Positions 1 through 9,105 of a stretch of DNA of 64,000 nt are shown here, in pieces (the first letter of the stretch is position 1; the number at the start of each line of letters is the position of its first letter). Under the pieces are notes generated by a model. The model did no database searches. It was not told the DNA's origin and saw only the letters and a program-made list of their open reading frames with translations. The position numbers were made by a program, and so were the translations under genes. The DNA lies in NCBI GenBank assembly GCA_965202895.1, contig OZ241901.1, positions 2,728,001 through 2,792,000 on the forward strand, written 5' to 3'. Source of the DNA: JAJDXW01 sp965202895 (GTDB lineage: Bacteria; Pseudomonadota; Gammaproteobacteria; HK1).

Positions 1-80
1 GACCAGGCATGCCCGGCGAAAACCCCACCGCGCACATGCCTCGAGCCTGGAGCCGGGCCGCCCGCCACGGGGAACCGGGG

Positions 81-86
81 TAGAAT
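81..86 (+). promoter_or_regulatory. possible -10 box of larC (TAGAAT)
   Basis: A TAGAAT hexamer lies six bases before the GTG start of larC. If it is a sigma70 -10 box the transcript would begin at or next to the start codon, giving a leaderless mRNA. No convincing -35 box is seen 17 bases upstream and no Shine-Dalgarno fits between the box and the GTG. Confidence 0.3.
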
Positions 87-92
87 CCGGGG

Positions 93-1487
93 GTGCACAT
101 TCATCTGGACCCGGTCGGCGGGGTGGCCGGCGACATGTTCGCCGCCGCCCTCCTCGACGCCTTCCCGGAGCGCGCGGAAGGGCTCGCGGCCGGGCTCGCG
201 GAATGCCGCCTGCACGAGATCGTCCAGGTGCGGTCCGAAACGTTCACGGACGGCACTCTGCGGGGGCGCCGTTTCCACGCCACCCCCGCGTCCGGCGCCG
301 GGGAGCCCGAGCCGGCTCCGGTCCGCGCCGGCGAGGACCCTCCCGGGCGCGGCCACCCGCACGGTTCCGGGTACGGGCACGGGCACGGGCACGGAGGCCG
401 GGGCGCCCGCCGCGTCGGCGGGCTTTCCCGGGCGGAGGACGGGGGCCGCGGGGACGGCGGAAGGGAACACGCCGGCGCGGATGCCCCGGGCGCACACCAC
501 CCCCACCGCCGTTTCGCGGAGATCCGGGCGTGGCTCCGGGAGAGCGGGCTCTCCCGACCGGTCGCGGAGGGGGCGACGGCCATCTTCGCCCTCCTTGCCG
601 AAGCGGAAGCGGAGGTGCACGGCATCCCGGTCGAGGACGTCACGTTCCACGAGGTCGGGGCGTGGGACTCCATTGCGGACGTCGTCTGCGCGGCCTGGCT
701 CATCGACTCCCTCACCCCCGCCACCTGGTCCTGCGCGCCGCTCCCCCTCGGGGGCGGACGGGTCCGAACCGCGCACGGGATGCTGCCGACCCCCGCCCCG
801 GCGACCGCCCTCCTCCTCCGGGGGTTCCCGGCCTTCCATGACGGGGTGGGCGGGGAGCGGGTGACGCCGACCGGAGCAGCGATCCTCCGGCGCCTCGATC
901 CGACGTTCGAGCCCGCCGGCCTCGGCGGGCGCATCGCGCGAACCGGGCACGGCTTCGGAAGCCGCCGCCTCCCCGGCCTGAGCAACGTCCTGCGGGCGCT
1001 CGTCCTCGACCCCGCCTTCGATGCCGCCTTCGAGCCCGCCGGGGGGTCGAGCGCCTGGCGGGAGGAGACGATCGGGGTGTGCTCGTTCGAGGTGGACGAC
1101 CAGACGGCGGAGGACCTCGCGGTCGGACTCGACCGGCTGCGGGCGGCCGACGGGGTGCTCGACGTGGTCCAGACCCCTTCGTTCGGCAAGAAGGGGCGGA
1201 TGGCGGCGAGCGTGCGGGTGCTTGCCCGGCCGGAGGCGTGTAAGCGGGTGATCGAGCGGTGCTTTGCCGAGACCGCGACGCTCGGGGTACGCTGGCACAA
1301 GGTGCGGCGGGCGGCTCTCGAACGCGAGGAGGCGGTCGCCGACGTGGCCGGCGAGGCGGTCCGGATCAAGCGCGCGCATCGGGCGGGAGGCGAGGTGACG
1401 GTCAAGGCGGAGATGGACGACGTCGCGCACGCGGCCGGCGGGCGGGCCGGGCGGGAGGAACGGCGTCGGCGGGCGGAATCGACGTGA
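93..1487 (+). CDS. larC: LarC, nickel-insertion protein for the nickel-pincer cofactor
   Basis: LarC inserts nickel into the pyridinium-3,5-bisthiocarboxylate mononucleotide made by LarB and LarE, giving the cofactor of lactate racemase (LarA) and related enzymes. The N-terminus HLDPVGGVAGDMF is the family hallmark, and a conserved FHEVGAWDSIADVV stretch follows near residue 190. Between residues about 70 and 140 there is a Gly/Arg-rich insert with several histidines (HGHGHGG and AHHPHRR), a likely nickel-holding segment. The 464 residues are somewhat longer than usual because of this insert. It is a single frame, unlike the programmed-frameshift LarC1/LarC2 of Lactobacillus. The GTG start is chosen because the family motif begins immediately. 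The stop overlaps the larE start (GTGA). No larA is visible in the window. Confidence 0.9.
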   Translation: MHIHLDPVGGVAGDMFAAALLDAFPERAEGLAAGLAECRLHEIVQVRSETFTDGTLRGRRFHATPASGAGEPEPAPVRAGEDPPGRGHPHGSGYGHGHGHGGRGARRVGGLSRAEDGGRGDGGREHAGADAPGAHHPHRRFAEIRAWLRESGLSRPVAEGATAIFALLAEAEAEVHGIPVEDVTFHEVGAWDSIADVVCAAWLIDSLTPATWSCAPLPLGGGRVRTAHGMLPTPAPATALLLRGFPAFHDGVGGERVTPTGAAILRRLDPTFEPAGLGGRIARTGHGFGSRRLPGLSNVLRALVLDPAFDAAFEPAGGSSAWREETIGVCSFEVDDQTAEDLAVGLDRLRAADGVLDVVQTPSFGKKGRMAASVRVLARPEACKRVIERCFAETATLGVRWHKVRRAALEREEAVADVAGEAVRIKRAHRAGGEVTVKAEMDDVAHAAGGRAGREERRRRAEST

Positions 1488-2299
1488 GCGCATCCACCAC
1501 CGGGCTCGCGGAGCTTCGCCGGCGCCTGGACCGGATCGGGAAGGCGGCGGTCGCGGTGAGTGGCGGGGTCGACAGCATGACCCTCGCGGTCGTAGCCGGC
1601 CGCCGCCTCGGCGCGGATGTGCGGATGTACCACGCGGTGTCTCCCGCGGTCCCGCCCGAGGCCACCCGTCGGGTACGGGCGTACGCGGCGCGCGAAGGAT
1701 GGCGTCTCGAGGTGATGGACGCGGGCGAGTTCGAGGACGCCCGCTACGTGGCGAACCCCGCCAACCGCTGCTACTTCTGCAAGACGAACCTCTACGGGGC
1801 GATGGCCGCCCGCGCGCGGGGAACCCTCGTCTCCGGCACGAACGTGGACGACCTCGGCGACTTCCGCCCCGGGCTCGCCGCCGCCGGCGAGCACGCGGTG
1901 CGCCATCCCTACGTCGAGGCGGGGCTCAGGAAGGACGACGTTCGCGCCCTCGCCCGTTCCCTCCGCCTCGACGACCTCGCGGAGCTGCCGGCCGCCCCCT
2001 GCCTCTCGAGCCGGGTCGAGACCGGGATCGCCATCGACGCCGGCGACCTTACCGCCATCCATCAAGTGGAGGTGCGGGTGCGGGACGCGCTCTCGCCGCG
2101 CTCGGTCCGGTGCCGGGTGCGGCGCGAGGCCATCGTCGTCGAGCTGGACCGGGCCGCCCTCGACCGGCTCGACCCCCGGATCGACCCCGGGGCCGGCGAG
2201 GCGATGGCCGGCGAGGTGCGGGCGGCGTTCGGCGGGCGGCTCGCGGGCCGGCCGGTTCGATTCGAGCCCTACCGGATGGGAAGCGCGTTCCTGCGCTGA
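1484..2299 (+). CDS. larE: LarE, ATP-dependent sulfur transferase for the nickel-pincer cofactor
   Basis: LarE adenylates the dicarboxylated nicotinate mononucleotide made by LarB and transfers sulfur to it. The PP-loop SGGVDS is at residues 26-31. A CYFC pair is at Cys96 and Cys99 and a third cysteine, Cys173, lies in a PCLSSR motif. This three-cysteine layout resembles the [4Fe-4S] LarE class, which takes sulfur from a cluster, rather than the single-cysteine sacrificial class; that assignment is an inference from spacing. The start is the GTG overlapping the larC stop, giving 271 residues, a normal length. The same frame is open further upstream, but that part is low-complexity and overlaps larC, so it is not coding. 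Confidence 0.9.
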   Translation: MSASTTGLAELRRRLDRIGKAAVAVSGGVDSMTLAVVAGRRLGADVRMYHAVSPAVPPEATRRVRAYAAREGWRLEVMDAGEFEDARYVANPANRCYFCKTNLYGAMAARARGTLVSGTNVDDLGDFRPGLAAAGEHAVRHPYVEAGLRKDDVRALARSLRLDDLAELPAAPCLSSRVETGIAIDAGDLTAIHQVEVRVRDALSPRSVRCRVRREAIVVELDRAALDRLDPRIDPGAGEAMAGEVRAAFGGRLAGRPVRFEPYRMGSAFLR

Positions 2300-2360
2300 C
2301 CCGACGCGCCTCCCGGAAGCTGCCGAGCGCGATGGACACGGCCCGTTGACCACGGCGCCC

Positions 2361-2560
2361 GGGAACGCTCGTGTCCCGCCCGCACGTTCCCCGTGCAGGG
2401 CCGGGACCCGCCTGCGAACGAGGCGCCCGCGTTGCGGGGAGGAGCGCCGATCCTGCGAGCCGGGCGCATCCGCACCCGCCACGGTGGACCCGACCAGCCC
2501 GAGAAGACCCACGAGGGAGGTTCGGGAAGTTTTCCGGCACCATCACGATTCATGGAAATT
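2361..2560. repeat. intergenic repeat copy, related to 33222-33380
   Basis: The 512-base gap between larE and larB has no gene. From 2361 it resembles 33222-33380: GGGAACGCTCGTGT then CCGCCCGC, a gene-free GC-rich stretch containing GCCCGCGTT and CGCATCCG, and CCATCACC/CCATCACG near the end. The match is gapped and by eye. A CAATGG (reverse CCATTG) box follows at 2561. Nothing is recognised in the remaining part to 2811. Confidence 0.4.
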
Positions 2561-2811
2561 CAATGGATTTTCCGATCATGCACGAAGCTCGGGTTGCGAG
2601 CCCCGGTCGATGGAAACCCGGAGACGGGCCCCGCGAAAGCCCGTCATTCCCCCGAAGCTCGCGCCCGCGAAAGCATATGCTCGCGGAAGCGGGTGCGGGT
2701 AGCGGGAATCCCCCTCACCTGCGCTTCGTGCGTAACCAGGATGGGTTCAGGAGAGACCTGAAGCCTCGATCCGGATGAGAAGCTCCCGGGAATGAAACGG
2801 ACGGACGCACG

Positions 2812-3501
2812 ATGAGCCGGGAATTCACCCTCGACGCATCGCGGCGTGAGCGGACCGGGCTCGACGAGGCGATCTTCTGCGCCGGCAAGTCGGTCGCCCA
2901 GATCGACGCCATCCTCGCCCACGCCGAGGACGCCGGCCGCCGCCTGCTCCTGACCCGGCTCGACCCGGTCGCCCACGCTGCCCTCCCCGCCCGGCGCGCC
3001 GGCGCGCTCGACTACGATCCGGTGTCACGAACCGCGATCCTCGGACCGATCGGACCTCGTGCTGCGGACGAAGCGCGCGTCGGGATCGTGACCGCCGGCT
3101 CCTCGGACGTTCCGGTGGCCCGCGAGGCGGCCCGCACCCTCCTCTACGACGGGCACCCGTACCGCGAGATCCACGACGTGGGGGTGGCCGGCCTCTGGCG
3201 GTTGCTGGAGCGCATCGAAGAGATCCGGCGCCTCGACGTGGTGATCGCGGTCGCCGGCATGGAAGCGGCCCTCGCGAGCGTCCTCGGGGGCCTCGTGCCG
3301 GGCGCGGTCATCGCGGTGCCGACCTCGACCGGCTACGGCGTCGCGGCGGGGGGGGAGACCGCGCTCCGCGCCGCCCTCACGAGCTGCGCATCCGGCATCA
3401 CCGTCGTCAACATCGACAACGGCTACGGCGCCGCCTGCGCCGCCGCCCGCATCCTGAATGCCCGCCCCCGCCCCCGCCCCGCGCCCGATCCCGGCTCCTG
3501 A
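2812..3501 (+). CDS. larB: LarB, pyridinium-3,5-biscarboxylate mononucleotide synthase
   Basis: LarB carboxylates and hydrolyses nicotinate adenine dinucleotide to the dicarboxylated mononucleotide that LarE then sulfurates. The protein has the fold of the AIR carboxylase PurE. Visible family signatures are the GIVTAGSSDVPVAREA stretch near residue 92, the DVVIAVAGMEAAL stretch near residue 145, and the VPTSTGYG segment near residue 175. At 229 residues it is a little short, and the C-terminus ends in a low-complexity Arg-Pro tail rather than extra sequence. It is on the same strand as larC-larE but 512 bases downstream, so it may have its own promoter. Confidence 0.92.
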   Translation: MSREFTLDASRRERTGLDEAIFCAGKSVAQIDAILAHAEDAGRRLLLTRLDPVAHAALPARRAGALDYDPVSRTAILGPIGPRAADEARVGIVTAGSSDVPVAREAARTLLYDGHPYREIHDVGVAGLWRLLERIEEIRRLDVVIAVAGMEAALASVLGGLVPGAVIAVPTSTGYGVAAGGETALRAALTSCASGITVVNIDNGYGAACAAARILNARPRPRPAPDPGS

Positions 3502-3934
3502 CGCTTCGTCGGCGCCCCGCCCTCCACCATCCGCGAGATCGGGACGAGTCCACTGCGGGAGACCGATTCGGCCCGGTCCCAATGCCAGAGCCTTCGTACT
3601 TCGCATCGGCGCGGCGGCGACCCGCAACACCCGCACCGCCGCGGTCCGGCTCCCGGGCGACTACCCCGACCAGGCCGTCTTCCGGCTGTTCGTACAACGG
3701 CTCACCGCCGGACAAGCCCGAGCTTCACCGTCGCCCTCGAATCTCCACCCCGAGCTCGACCTGGAGCGGCGCACTGCGCTGCACGACGCCGCCGAGGGTC
3801 CAAAGCCCCTTCACCCCCTTATCCGAACCACTCCAGGACACTCTCCGGAGCCTTCCGTGCTCCAGCCGCCAGCCGGAAGCCCTTCCGGCCAAACCGGACA
3901 ACAACCCGAAATCAAGAATCTCCGATCCCCTCCT
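3502..3934. other. no gene recognised
   Basis: Open frames exist here on both strands but their translations are low-complexity and match no family I know. The stretch precedes the ATPase remnant and may be its decayed 5' part; no Walker motif can be found in it. Confidence 0.4.
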
Positions 3935-4411
3935 CGTCCGCCGGTTGCCGCCGTTTCACGCCGACGTCCGCAAACGGCTGGTGAAGTCTCCCGAGGTCTG
4001 CGTGCGCGACAGCGGGATCGTCCACACCCTGTTGCGGCTCGACGACGCCGAGAGCGTGCTCGGCCATCCCGTCGCGGGAGCGAGCTGGGAAGGTTTCGCG
4101 ATCGAGGCCCTGCTCCGGGCGGCGCCCGAGCGCACCCGGGCCAGCTTCTACCGCACGGCGGCCGGTGCGGAGAGCGACCTTCTCCTGGAGCTGCCGGGCA
4201 ACCGGACGTGGGCCGTCGAGATCGAGCGCGCGCTTGCCCCCGCGGTCGGCCGAGGCTTCCGGGCGGTGCTTGGCGATCCGAAGCCGGACCGGGCGTTTCT
4301 CGTCCATGGCGGCAGCGGCGACGGCCGCTACCCGAAGTGGAAGCGATCGGATTGCGGTCGCTGGCCGAAGAACTGGCGCACCGAGCCGCGCCCGGGGGAT
4401 ATGGGAACCGC
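3935..4411 (+). pseudogene. remnant of a DUF4143-type AAA ATPase, C-terminal part
   Basis: The translation from about 3941 gives PFHADVRKRLVKSPEVCVRD, then SGIVHTLL, GHPVAGASWEGFAIE and SFYRTAAGAESDLLLE. These are the conserved C-terminal blocks of the ATP-binding proteins with AAA_14 and DUF4143 domains. The frame shifts near 4330: the expected ending EAIGLRSLAEELAHRA continues in the next forward frame. The N-terminal ATPase half, including Walker A and B, is absent upstream. Such proteins are mobile accessory genes often linked to toxin-antitoxin-like or selfish islands. Truncation plus frameshift makes this a dead copy. Confidence 0.65.
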
Positions 4412-4421
4412 CCTCCCCCGG

Positions 4422-4814
4422 TCACTTCATGTCGATGTACCGCACCGGCACGAGCCGATGGCCGAGCACGTCCACCGCAGCTTGGGCCTGTTCCAGGATG
4501 ACGTAGCCGAGCAGGGGCTCCCCACCCTCGTTCTCCGCCTCGACGAACACGGCTTCATTGACGACGGGGCGGAAGCCTTCGATCTCGATCTCGACCGGCG
4601 CGCAAGCCTCGCCCCGCACGACCTCGCCGTTGGCCAGCAGGAGCTCGACGGTCTCCGTGCGGGTCTCCGTGCGCGGGAATTCCCCCAGCCGCTCCTTCCA
4701 GGCCGCCGGCAGGATCAACGCCCCTGCCCCCGTATCCACGAGCATCCCGCACTGCACGAACCTGCTCTCGTCGAACAGGTTCGTCACCCTGGTCTGCGCG
4801 ATGATCCGCCCCAT
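4422..4814 (-). CDS. retropepsin-like aspartic protease family protein
   Basis: This 130-residue protein carries the aspartyl protease motif LVDTGAGALILP with DTGA at residues 27-30, followed by a hydrophobic-charged pattern typical of single-domain bacterial retropepsin-like proteins. These may act as homodimers; the true substrate is unknown. No signal peptide or membrane segment is visible. It is convergent with the ATPase remnant and stands alone. Some short proteins of this type occur near toxin-antitoxin modules, but no partner is seen here. Confidence 0.6.
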   Translation of the reverse strand: MGRIIAQTRVTNLFDESRFVQCGMLVDTGAGALILPAAWKERLGEFPRTETRTETVELLLANGEVVRGEACAPVEIEIEGFRPVVNEAVFVEAENEGGEPLLGYVILEQAQAAVDVLGHRLVPVRYIDMK

Positions 4815-4945
4815 CGGGAGACCCGCCCGCCGTGCATCGCCGGGCAGTGTGGTCTTGCCGCCGTCATCGCGTCAACTGTGTGTGCGGGTACCCTGTGTGC
4901 GAGTACGCGTGCGGGCGGGGCGAGCGGCGGCGGCGCCCGGACCGC

Positions 4946-7900
4946 TCAGGAAGCGGCGGCGTCCCTCGCCTGCGCGGCGCGGCGCTCGGCGAGGTCGCGC
5001 AGGGGATTGCGGTCCGCGAGGTCGGGCTCGCCGCAGTGGGCGAGCATCCAGGCCCGGACCTCGTTGCGGAGCCGCACGGCCCGCGACCACGGACTCCGGG
5101 GGCCGGCGCCGGACGCCCCGCCCTGCTGCGCGCCGCCGCTCGCCCCGACCCCGGCGGGCTCCCCGCCGTCCGGGCAAGGCGGATCGCCGGCCGGACCACC
5201 GGGGCCGTCCACACCGCCGCCGGGGGCGGATTGGGACGCGGACGGGCGGATGGGCTCGCCGATCCGCACGCGGAGCGGCGCGCGTCGCGGGAGCCAGGTG
5301 CGGTCGCGCATCAGCGAGCGGGTACCGCGCAGGACCACCGGGACAACCGGGGCGCCGGCCTCCACCGCCGCGGCGAACGCCCCCATCTGGAACGGCAGGA
5401 GCCCCGGCATCCGGTGCAGGGTCCCTTCGGGGAAGATGGCGATGCTGTCGCCGGCGCGCAGCGCCGTGGCCAGTCCGCCCGCGTGGGTGACGCTCCGGGC
5501 GGCGTCGAAGCGGTCCACGTACAGCACCCCGATCCCGTCGAGGAACCAGCGCGCGAGCGGCTTCTCCCGCAGCTCCGCCTTCGCGACGAAGCGCACCGGG
5601 CCGGGGAGGACGGCCACCAGCACGAGGCCGTCGAAGTAGCTCGCGTGGTTCGAGGCGACGACGCAGGGCGCGCCCCGATCGAGGCGCGCCGCCCCTTCGA
5701 CGGTCACCCGGAGCCCCGACAGCCGGAAGACGGCCCGGGCCGCGGCGCGCAGGCAGGCCCGGCCGAAGCGCGGGCGGCGGACGGCCGCCACCGCCGGCCA
5801 GACGATCATCCCGGCCAGCCCGACCGCGGCCCATACCCGCCCCGCGAAGGCGAGTTCGCCGAGCCGCGCCGCCGCCCGCCGCCCGCCCGGCGCGACCCCG
5901 CCGGCCGCGAGCTCGAGGAGCCCGAGCCAGGGCGGCCGGCGGGCGTCCGGGGAGGTCAGCCGCCCGGACTCGTACCGCTCGGCCATCGCCCGCCGTCGGA
6001 TCTTCCCGCTCGAGGTCTTGAGCACGGTGTGGGGCGGGGCGAGCACCACCTCGTCCGCCGGCTGGCCGAGCCGTTCTTCGGCGAGCCGTTCGAGGGCCGT
6101 GCGGATCTCTTCCCGGCGCGCCGGGTCCGTCTCCCGGGTCTCGACGACCGCCACGAGACGTTCGGTGCCCGTGTCCGCGCCGCCGCGCGCCCGGGCCGCG
6201 AACAGCGCGGTGCAGCCGCGGCGAACGCCCGGCAGGTCCCCCGCCGCCTGCTCGAAATCGTAGGGATGGAGGTTGCGGCCGGCGCGGATGATGACGTCCT
6301 TCACGCGCCCGGTGACGAACACCTCGCCCCCCGCGACGTAGGCGAGGTCCCCCGATTCGAGCCAGTCGCCGTCGAAGAGGGCGCGGGTCGCGGCCGGGTC
6401 GCGGAAGTAGCCGCTCGTGGTCGAGGGCCCCCGGAACTGGAGTCGGCCCTCCACCCGCTCCGGGGTCTCGCGGCCGGCCTCGTCCACGGTCCGGATCTCG
6501 AACCCCGGGATCGGGACGCCGCTCGACACGAACGTGACGGATACCTCCTCCTCCGGCGCCCTGCCCTGATTCGACACCTGCGCTGACGCCTGCGCCGTCC
6601 CCGATGTCCGGCCCCGTCCCTCGATCCGCTCCGGCGCCGGCCCTTCGACTTGTCCGGGCGCCGGTGAGGGTGCCTGCCCCGGTTCTCGTCCCTGCGTTTG
6701 GCCCGGGGTCCGGCTCGCGGCCCACCGCCCCTCGGCCGGATCATCGATCGGGACCGCCCGCCGCTTCCCTTCCAGCGCGCTCCGCGACACCCGCTCGACC
6801 CGCGGGCCGCGCCCGAGCGGGGTGAACGCGACCCCGAGCGTCGCTTCCGCGAGACCGTAGACCGGGGCGAAGGCCCGCGCGTCGAAGCCGAAGGGGGCGA
6901 ACCGCGCGGCGAACGCCTCCAGGGTCTCCACGTGCACCGGCTCCGCCCCGTTGAACGCGAGGCGCCAGGAGGAGAGGTCGAGCCCGTCGATCTCCTCGTC
7001 CGCGAGCCGCCTCGTACACAGGTCGAAGGCGAAGTTCGGCCCCCCGGACAGGGTGCCCCCGTAGCGGTGGATGGCCCGCAGCCACCGCCCCGGCCGCGCG
7101 AGGAACGCGAGCGGGGACATCAGCACCAGGGGGAATCCGTAGACGAGACTCCCGAGCCAGCCGCCGATAAGACCCATGTCGTGGTAGAGGGGGAGCCAGC
7201 TCACGAATACGTCGCGGGGGGTGGCGGCGAGCGCGCCCGCCATCGCGTGCAGGCTCGCGATGACGTTGCGGTGGGTGAGGACCACCCCCTTCGGCTGGCC
7301 GGTGCTCCCCGAGGTGTACTGGAGGAAAGCGACGTCGTCCCGTCCGGGGGCGAGCGGTGCGAAACCGGCGCCGTCCGGGCTCGAACGATCCCCCGCGAGC
7401 TCACGAACCGTCGCGAGCCGGCAGCGGACCCCGGATCGGGCGGCGAGCAGCCGCGAGAGCCGGCGCACCTCGTCGAAGGTGACGAGCCATTCGGCGTCGG
7501 CGTTGGCGAGGATGCGCCCGTGCCGGCGCAGGTGGTCGTCCACCTGGGCCAGACGGGCCGGCGGATAGATGGGGAGCGGGACCCCGCCCGCGAGCTGCGC
7601 GCCGAGAAAGCACTCCAGATACTCCACGCCGGTCGGGAGCATGATCGCGACCGCCCGGCCGGGGGTGAGCCCGGCCCGGACGAGGCCGGCCGCGACGCGG
7701 CTCGCTCCCGCGAGGAGGCCGCCGTAGGTGATCGCGGTCTCCGCTCCGCTCTCGCCGAGGAGGTGGACGTGCACCCGGTCCGGATGCACCGAGGCGTGCC
7801 ACGCGAGCGCATCGACGAGGGTTTCGGCATCCGTGGGAACCGCCTCCTCCGGGCCGGGCGCGGAATCGCGGTCGGGACCGGCCGCGAGCCCCGGCGGCGC

Positions 7901-8488
7901 TCCGGACGACTCGCTTCGGCCTGCCGTGGGTCCGGCCGCCCGCGCCTCCGCCTCCCCCGTCCCGGCGGCGCGGTCTCCGCTCGGGGACGCGCCTCGGGCC
8001 GCACCCACACCCACACCCGTGCCCGCACCCGGCTCCGAGCCGAGCTCGGGTTTCAGCTCGCGCCTCGGCTCCGGGTCCGCCGCCGCCGGCCGCACCGACT
8101 CGAAGGCGCGCAGAAGCTCGCGCGGCGTCTCCGCCTCCGCCAGCACCCGGTCCGGGAGGCTCGTCCCCGCCGCCCGTTCGAGACGCGCGAGCAGCTCCAT
8201 CCGCGTAAGGCTGTCGAGCCCGAGGTCACGGCCGAGGTCGGTGTCGAGATGCACCGCGGGAGGCGCGTCCCCTCCGACCCGCAGCTCGCGTGCGATTTCC
8301 GCAACCAGCGCGATCAGGGTGTCCGCGTCCAGGCCGGCCGGTGCTCCGCCGGGGGCCGGAGCCGGGGAGATCCTCTCGTCCGGCACCGGAGGCGCCGCCG
8401 CAGATGTCGCGGGCGGGTCGTCCGGAACCAGCCTGTCCGGTGCGCTTGGAGGGTCGGCGCGAGGGGGCGGATTCGGGTCGCCGGGCAT
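4946..8488 (-). CDS. ACP - acyl-AMP ligase - PlsC acyltransferase fusion
   Basis: This 1180-residue protein has three modules. Residues about 50-120 form an acyl carrier domain with the phosphopantetheine serine (Ser93) in DLGLDSL. A low-complexity linker follows. Residues about 200-840 are an AMP-dependent ligase of the fatty acyl-AMP ligase type, with YTSGSTGQPKGVVLTH near residue 390, a PVYGLAEATLGV block and the C-terminal SSGKIRRRAM. An unusual Pro/Gly/Gln-rich insert lies inside the ligase. After membrane-like segments near residue 870, residues about 920-1100 form a PlsC acyltransferase with NHASYFD near 946 and FPEGT near 1017. It probably activates a free fatty acid, holds it on its own ACP and transfers it to a lysophospholipid, resembling Aas with an added carrier domain. 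The ATG at 8486-8488 is chosen because upstream sequence is coxS in another frame. Confidence 0.85.
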   Translation of the reverse strand: MPGDPNPPPRADPPSAPDRLVPDDPPATSAAAPPVPDERISPAPAPGGAPAGLDADTLIALVAEIARELRVGGDAPPAVHLDTDLGRDLGLDSLTRMELLARLERAAGTSLPDRVLAEAETPRELLRAFESVRPAAADPEPRRELKPELGSEPGAGTGVGVGAARGASPSGDRAAGTGEAEARAAGPTAGRSESSGAPPGLAAGPDRDSAPGPEEAVPTDAETLVDALAWHASVHPDRVHVHLLGESGAETAITYGGLLAGASRVAAGLVRAGLTPGRAVAIMLPTGVEYLECFLGAQLAGGVPLPIYPPARLAQVDDHLRRHGRILANADAEWLVTFDEVRRLSRLLAARSGVRCRLATVRELAGDRSSPDGAGFAPLAPGRDDVAFLQYTSGSTGQPKGVVLTHRNVIASLHAMAGALAATPRDVFVSWLPLYHDMGLIGGWLGSLVYGFPLVLMSPLAFLARPGRWLRAIHRYGGTLSGGPNFAFDLCTRRLADEEIDGLDLSSWRLAFNGAEPVHVETLEAFAARFAPFGFDARAFAPVYGLAEATLGVAFTPLGRGPRVERVSRSALEGKRRAVPIDDPAEGRWAASRTPGQTQGREPGQAPSPAPGQVEGPAPERIEGRGRTSGTAQASAQVSNQGRAPEEEVSVTFVSSGVPIPGFEIRTVDEAGRETPERVEGRLQFRGPSTTSGYFRDPAATRALFDGDWLESGDLAYVAGGEVFVTGRVKDVIIRAGRNLHPYDFEQAAGDLPGVRRGCTALFAARARGGADTGTERLVAVVETRETDPARREEIRTALERLAEERLGQPADEVVLAPPHTVLKTSSGKIRRRAMAERYESGRLTSPDARRPPWLGLLELAAGGVAPGGRRAAARLGELAFAGRVWAAVGLAGMIVWPAVAAVRRPRFGRACLRAAARAVFRLSGLRVTVEGAARLDRGAPCVVASNHASYFDGLVLVAVLPGPVRFVAKAELREKPLARWFLDGIGVLYVDRFDAARSVTHAGGLATALRAGDSIAIFPEGTLHRMPGLLPFQMGAFAAAVEAGAPVVPVVLRGTRSLMRDRTWLPRRAPLRVRIGEPIRPSASQSAPGGGVDGPGGPAGDPPCPDGGEPAGVGASGGAQQGGASGAGPRSPWSRAVRLRNEVRAWMLAHCGEPDLADRNPLRDLAERRAAQARDAAAS

Positions 8489-8541
8489 CGATCGGGGGCA
8501 GGGACAGGGGCCGGGGCGGGGCGGCGGCCGGAGGTGGCCGC

Positions 8542-9027
8542 TCAGCCTTCCTGGCGGAGGCGCCCGGCCGCGTCGAGCACCGCGGCGACGATCGACTGGT
8601 AGCCGGTGCAGCGGCAAAGGCTCCCCGAGAGGGCGTCGCGCACCGCTTCCTCGTCCGGATCGGGGTTCCGCTCCAGGAACTCGATCGCGGTCATGAGGAA
8701 CCCCGGGGTACAGAACCCGCACTGAAGGGCGCCGTGATCGCTGAACGCCTCCTGGAGAGGATGGAGGCCCTCGCCGTCGGCGAGCCCCTCGACGGTCTCG
8801 ATCCGGTGGCCGTTCGCCTGCACCGCGAAGAGGATGCACGAGCGCACGGCCGCCCCGTCGAGCCGCACCGTGCAGCAGCCGCAGACCCCGTGCTCGCAGC
8901 CGACGTGCGTGCCGGTCAAACCGAGGGTGTGGCGGAGAAAGTCGGCCAGGGTGAGCCGCGGCTCCACCCGCTCCTGGTACACCGCACCGTTGACCGTCAC
9001 CTCCACGTCTCGAAGCTCAACCACCAT
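8542..9027 (-). CDS. molybdenum hydroxylase small subunit, 2x[2Fe-2S] (CoxS type)
   Basis: This 161-residue iron-sulfur subunit carries electrons from the molybdenum site to the FAD subunit. The N-terminal plant-type ferredoxin domain has Cys44, Cys49, Cys52 and Cys64 (motif CEHGVCGCC). The C-terminal helical domain has CGFC near residue 102 and CRCTGY near residue 137. It is last of the three hydroxylase genes on the minus strand, 582 bases after the FAD subunit, an unusually wide gap filled with repeat sequence. The substrate cannot be told from this subunit. The ACP-ligase fusion starts 54 bases downstream. Confidence 0.93.
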   Translation of the reverse strand: MVVELRDVEVTVNGAVYQERVEPRLTLADFLRHTLGLTGTHVGCEHGVCGCCTVRLDGAAVRSCILFAVQANGHRIETVEGLADGEGLHPLQEAFSDHGALQCGFCTPGFLMTAIEFLERNPDPDEEAVRDALSGSLCRCTGYQSIVAAVLDAAGRLRQEG

Positions 9028-9105
9028 CGCATTCCCGCCCGGCCCGTGTCCCGCACTTCGGAGGTTTCCACCTCATGATCACGTCTTGCCCTATGGACCC
9101 ATCCT

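Noticed and set aside
101..2512. Long open frame of 803 codons on the minus strand opposite larC-larE
   Set aside because: The translation is Arg/Pro/Ala-rich with no domain and lies antisense to two certain genes; it reflects the high GC content.
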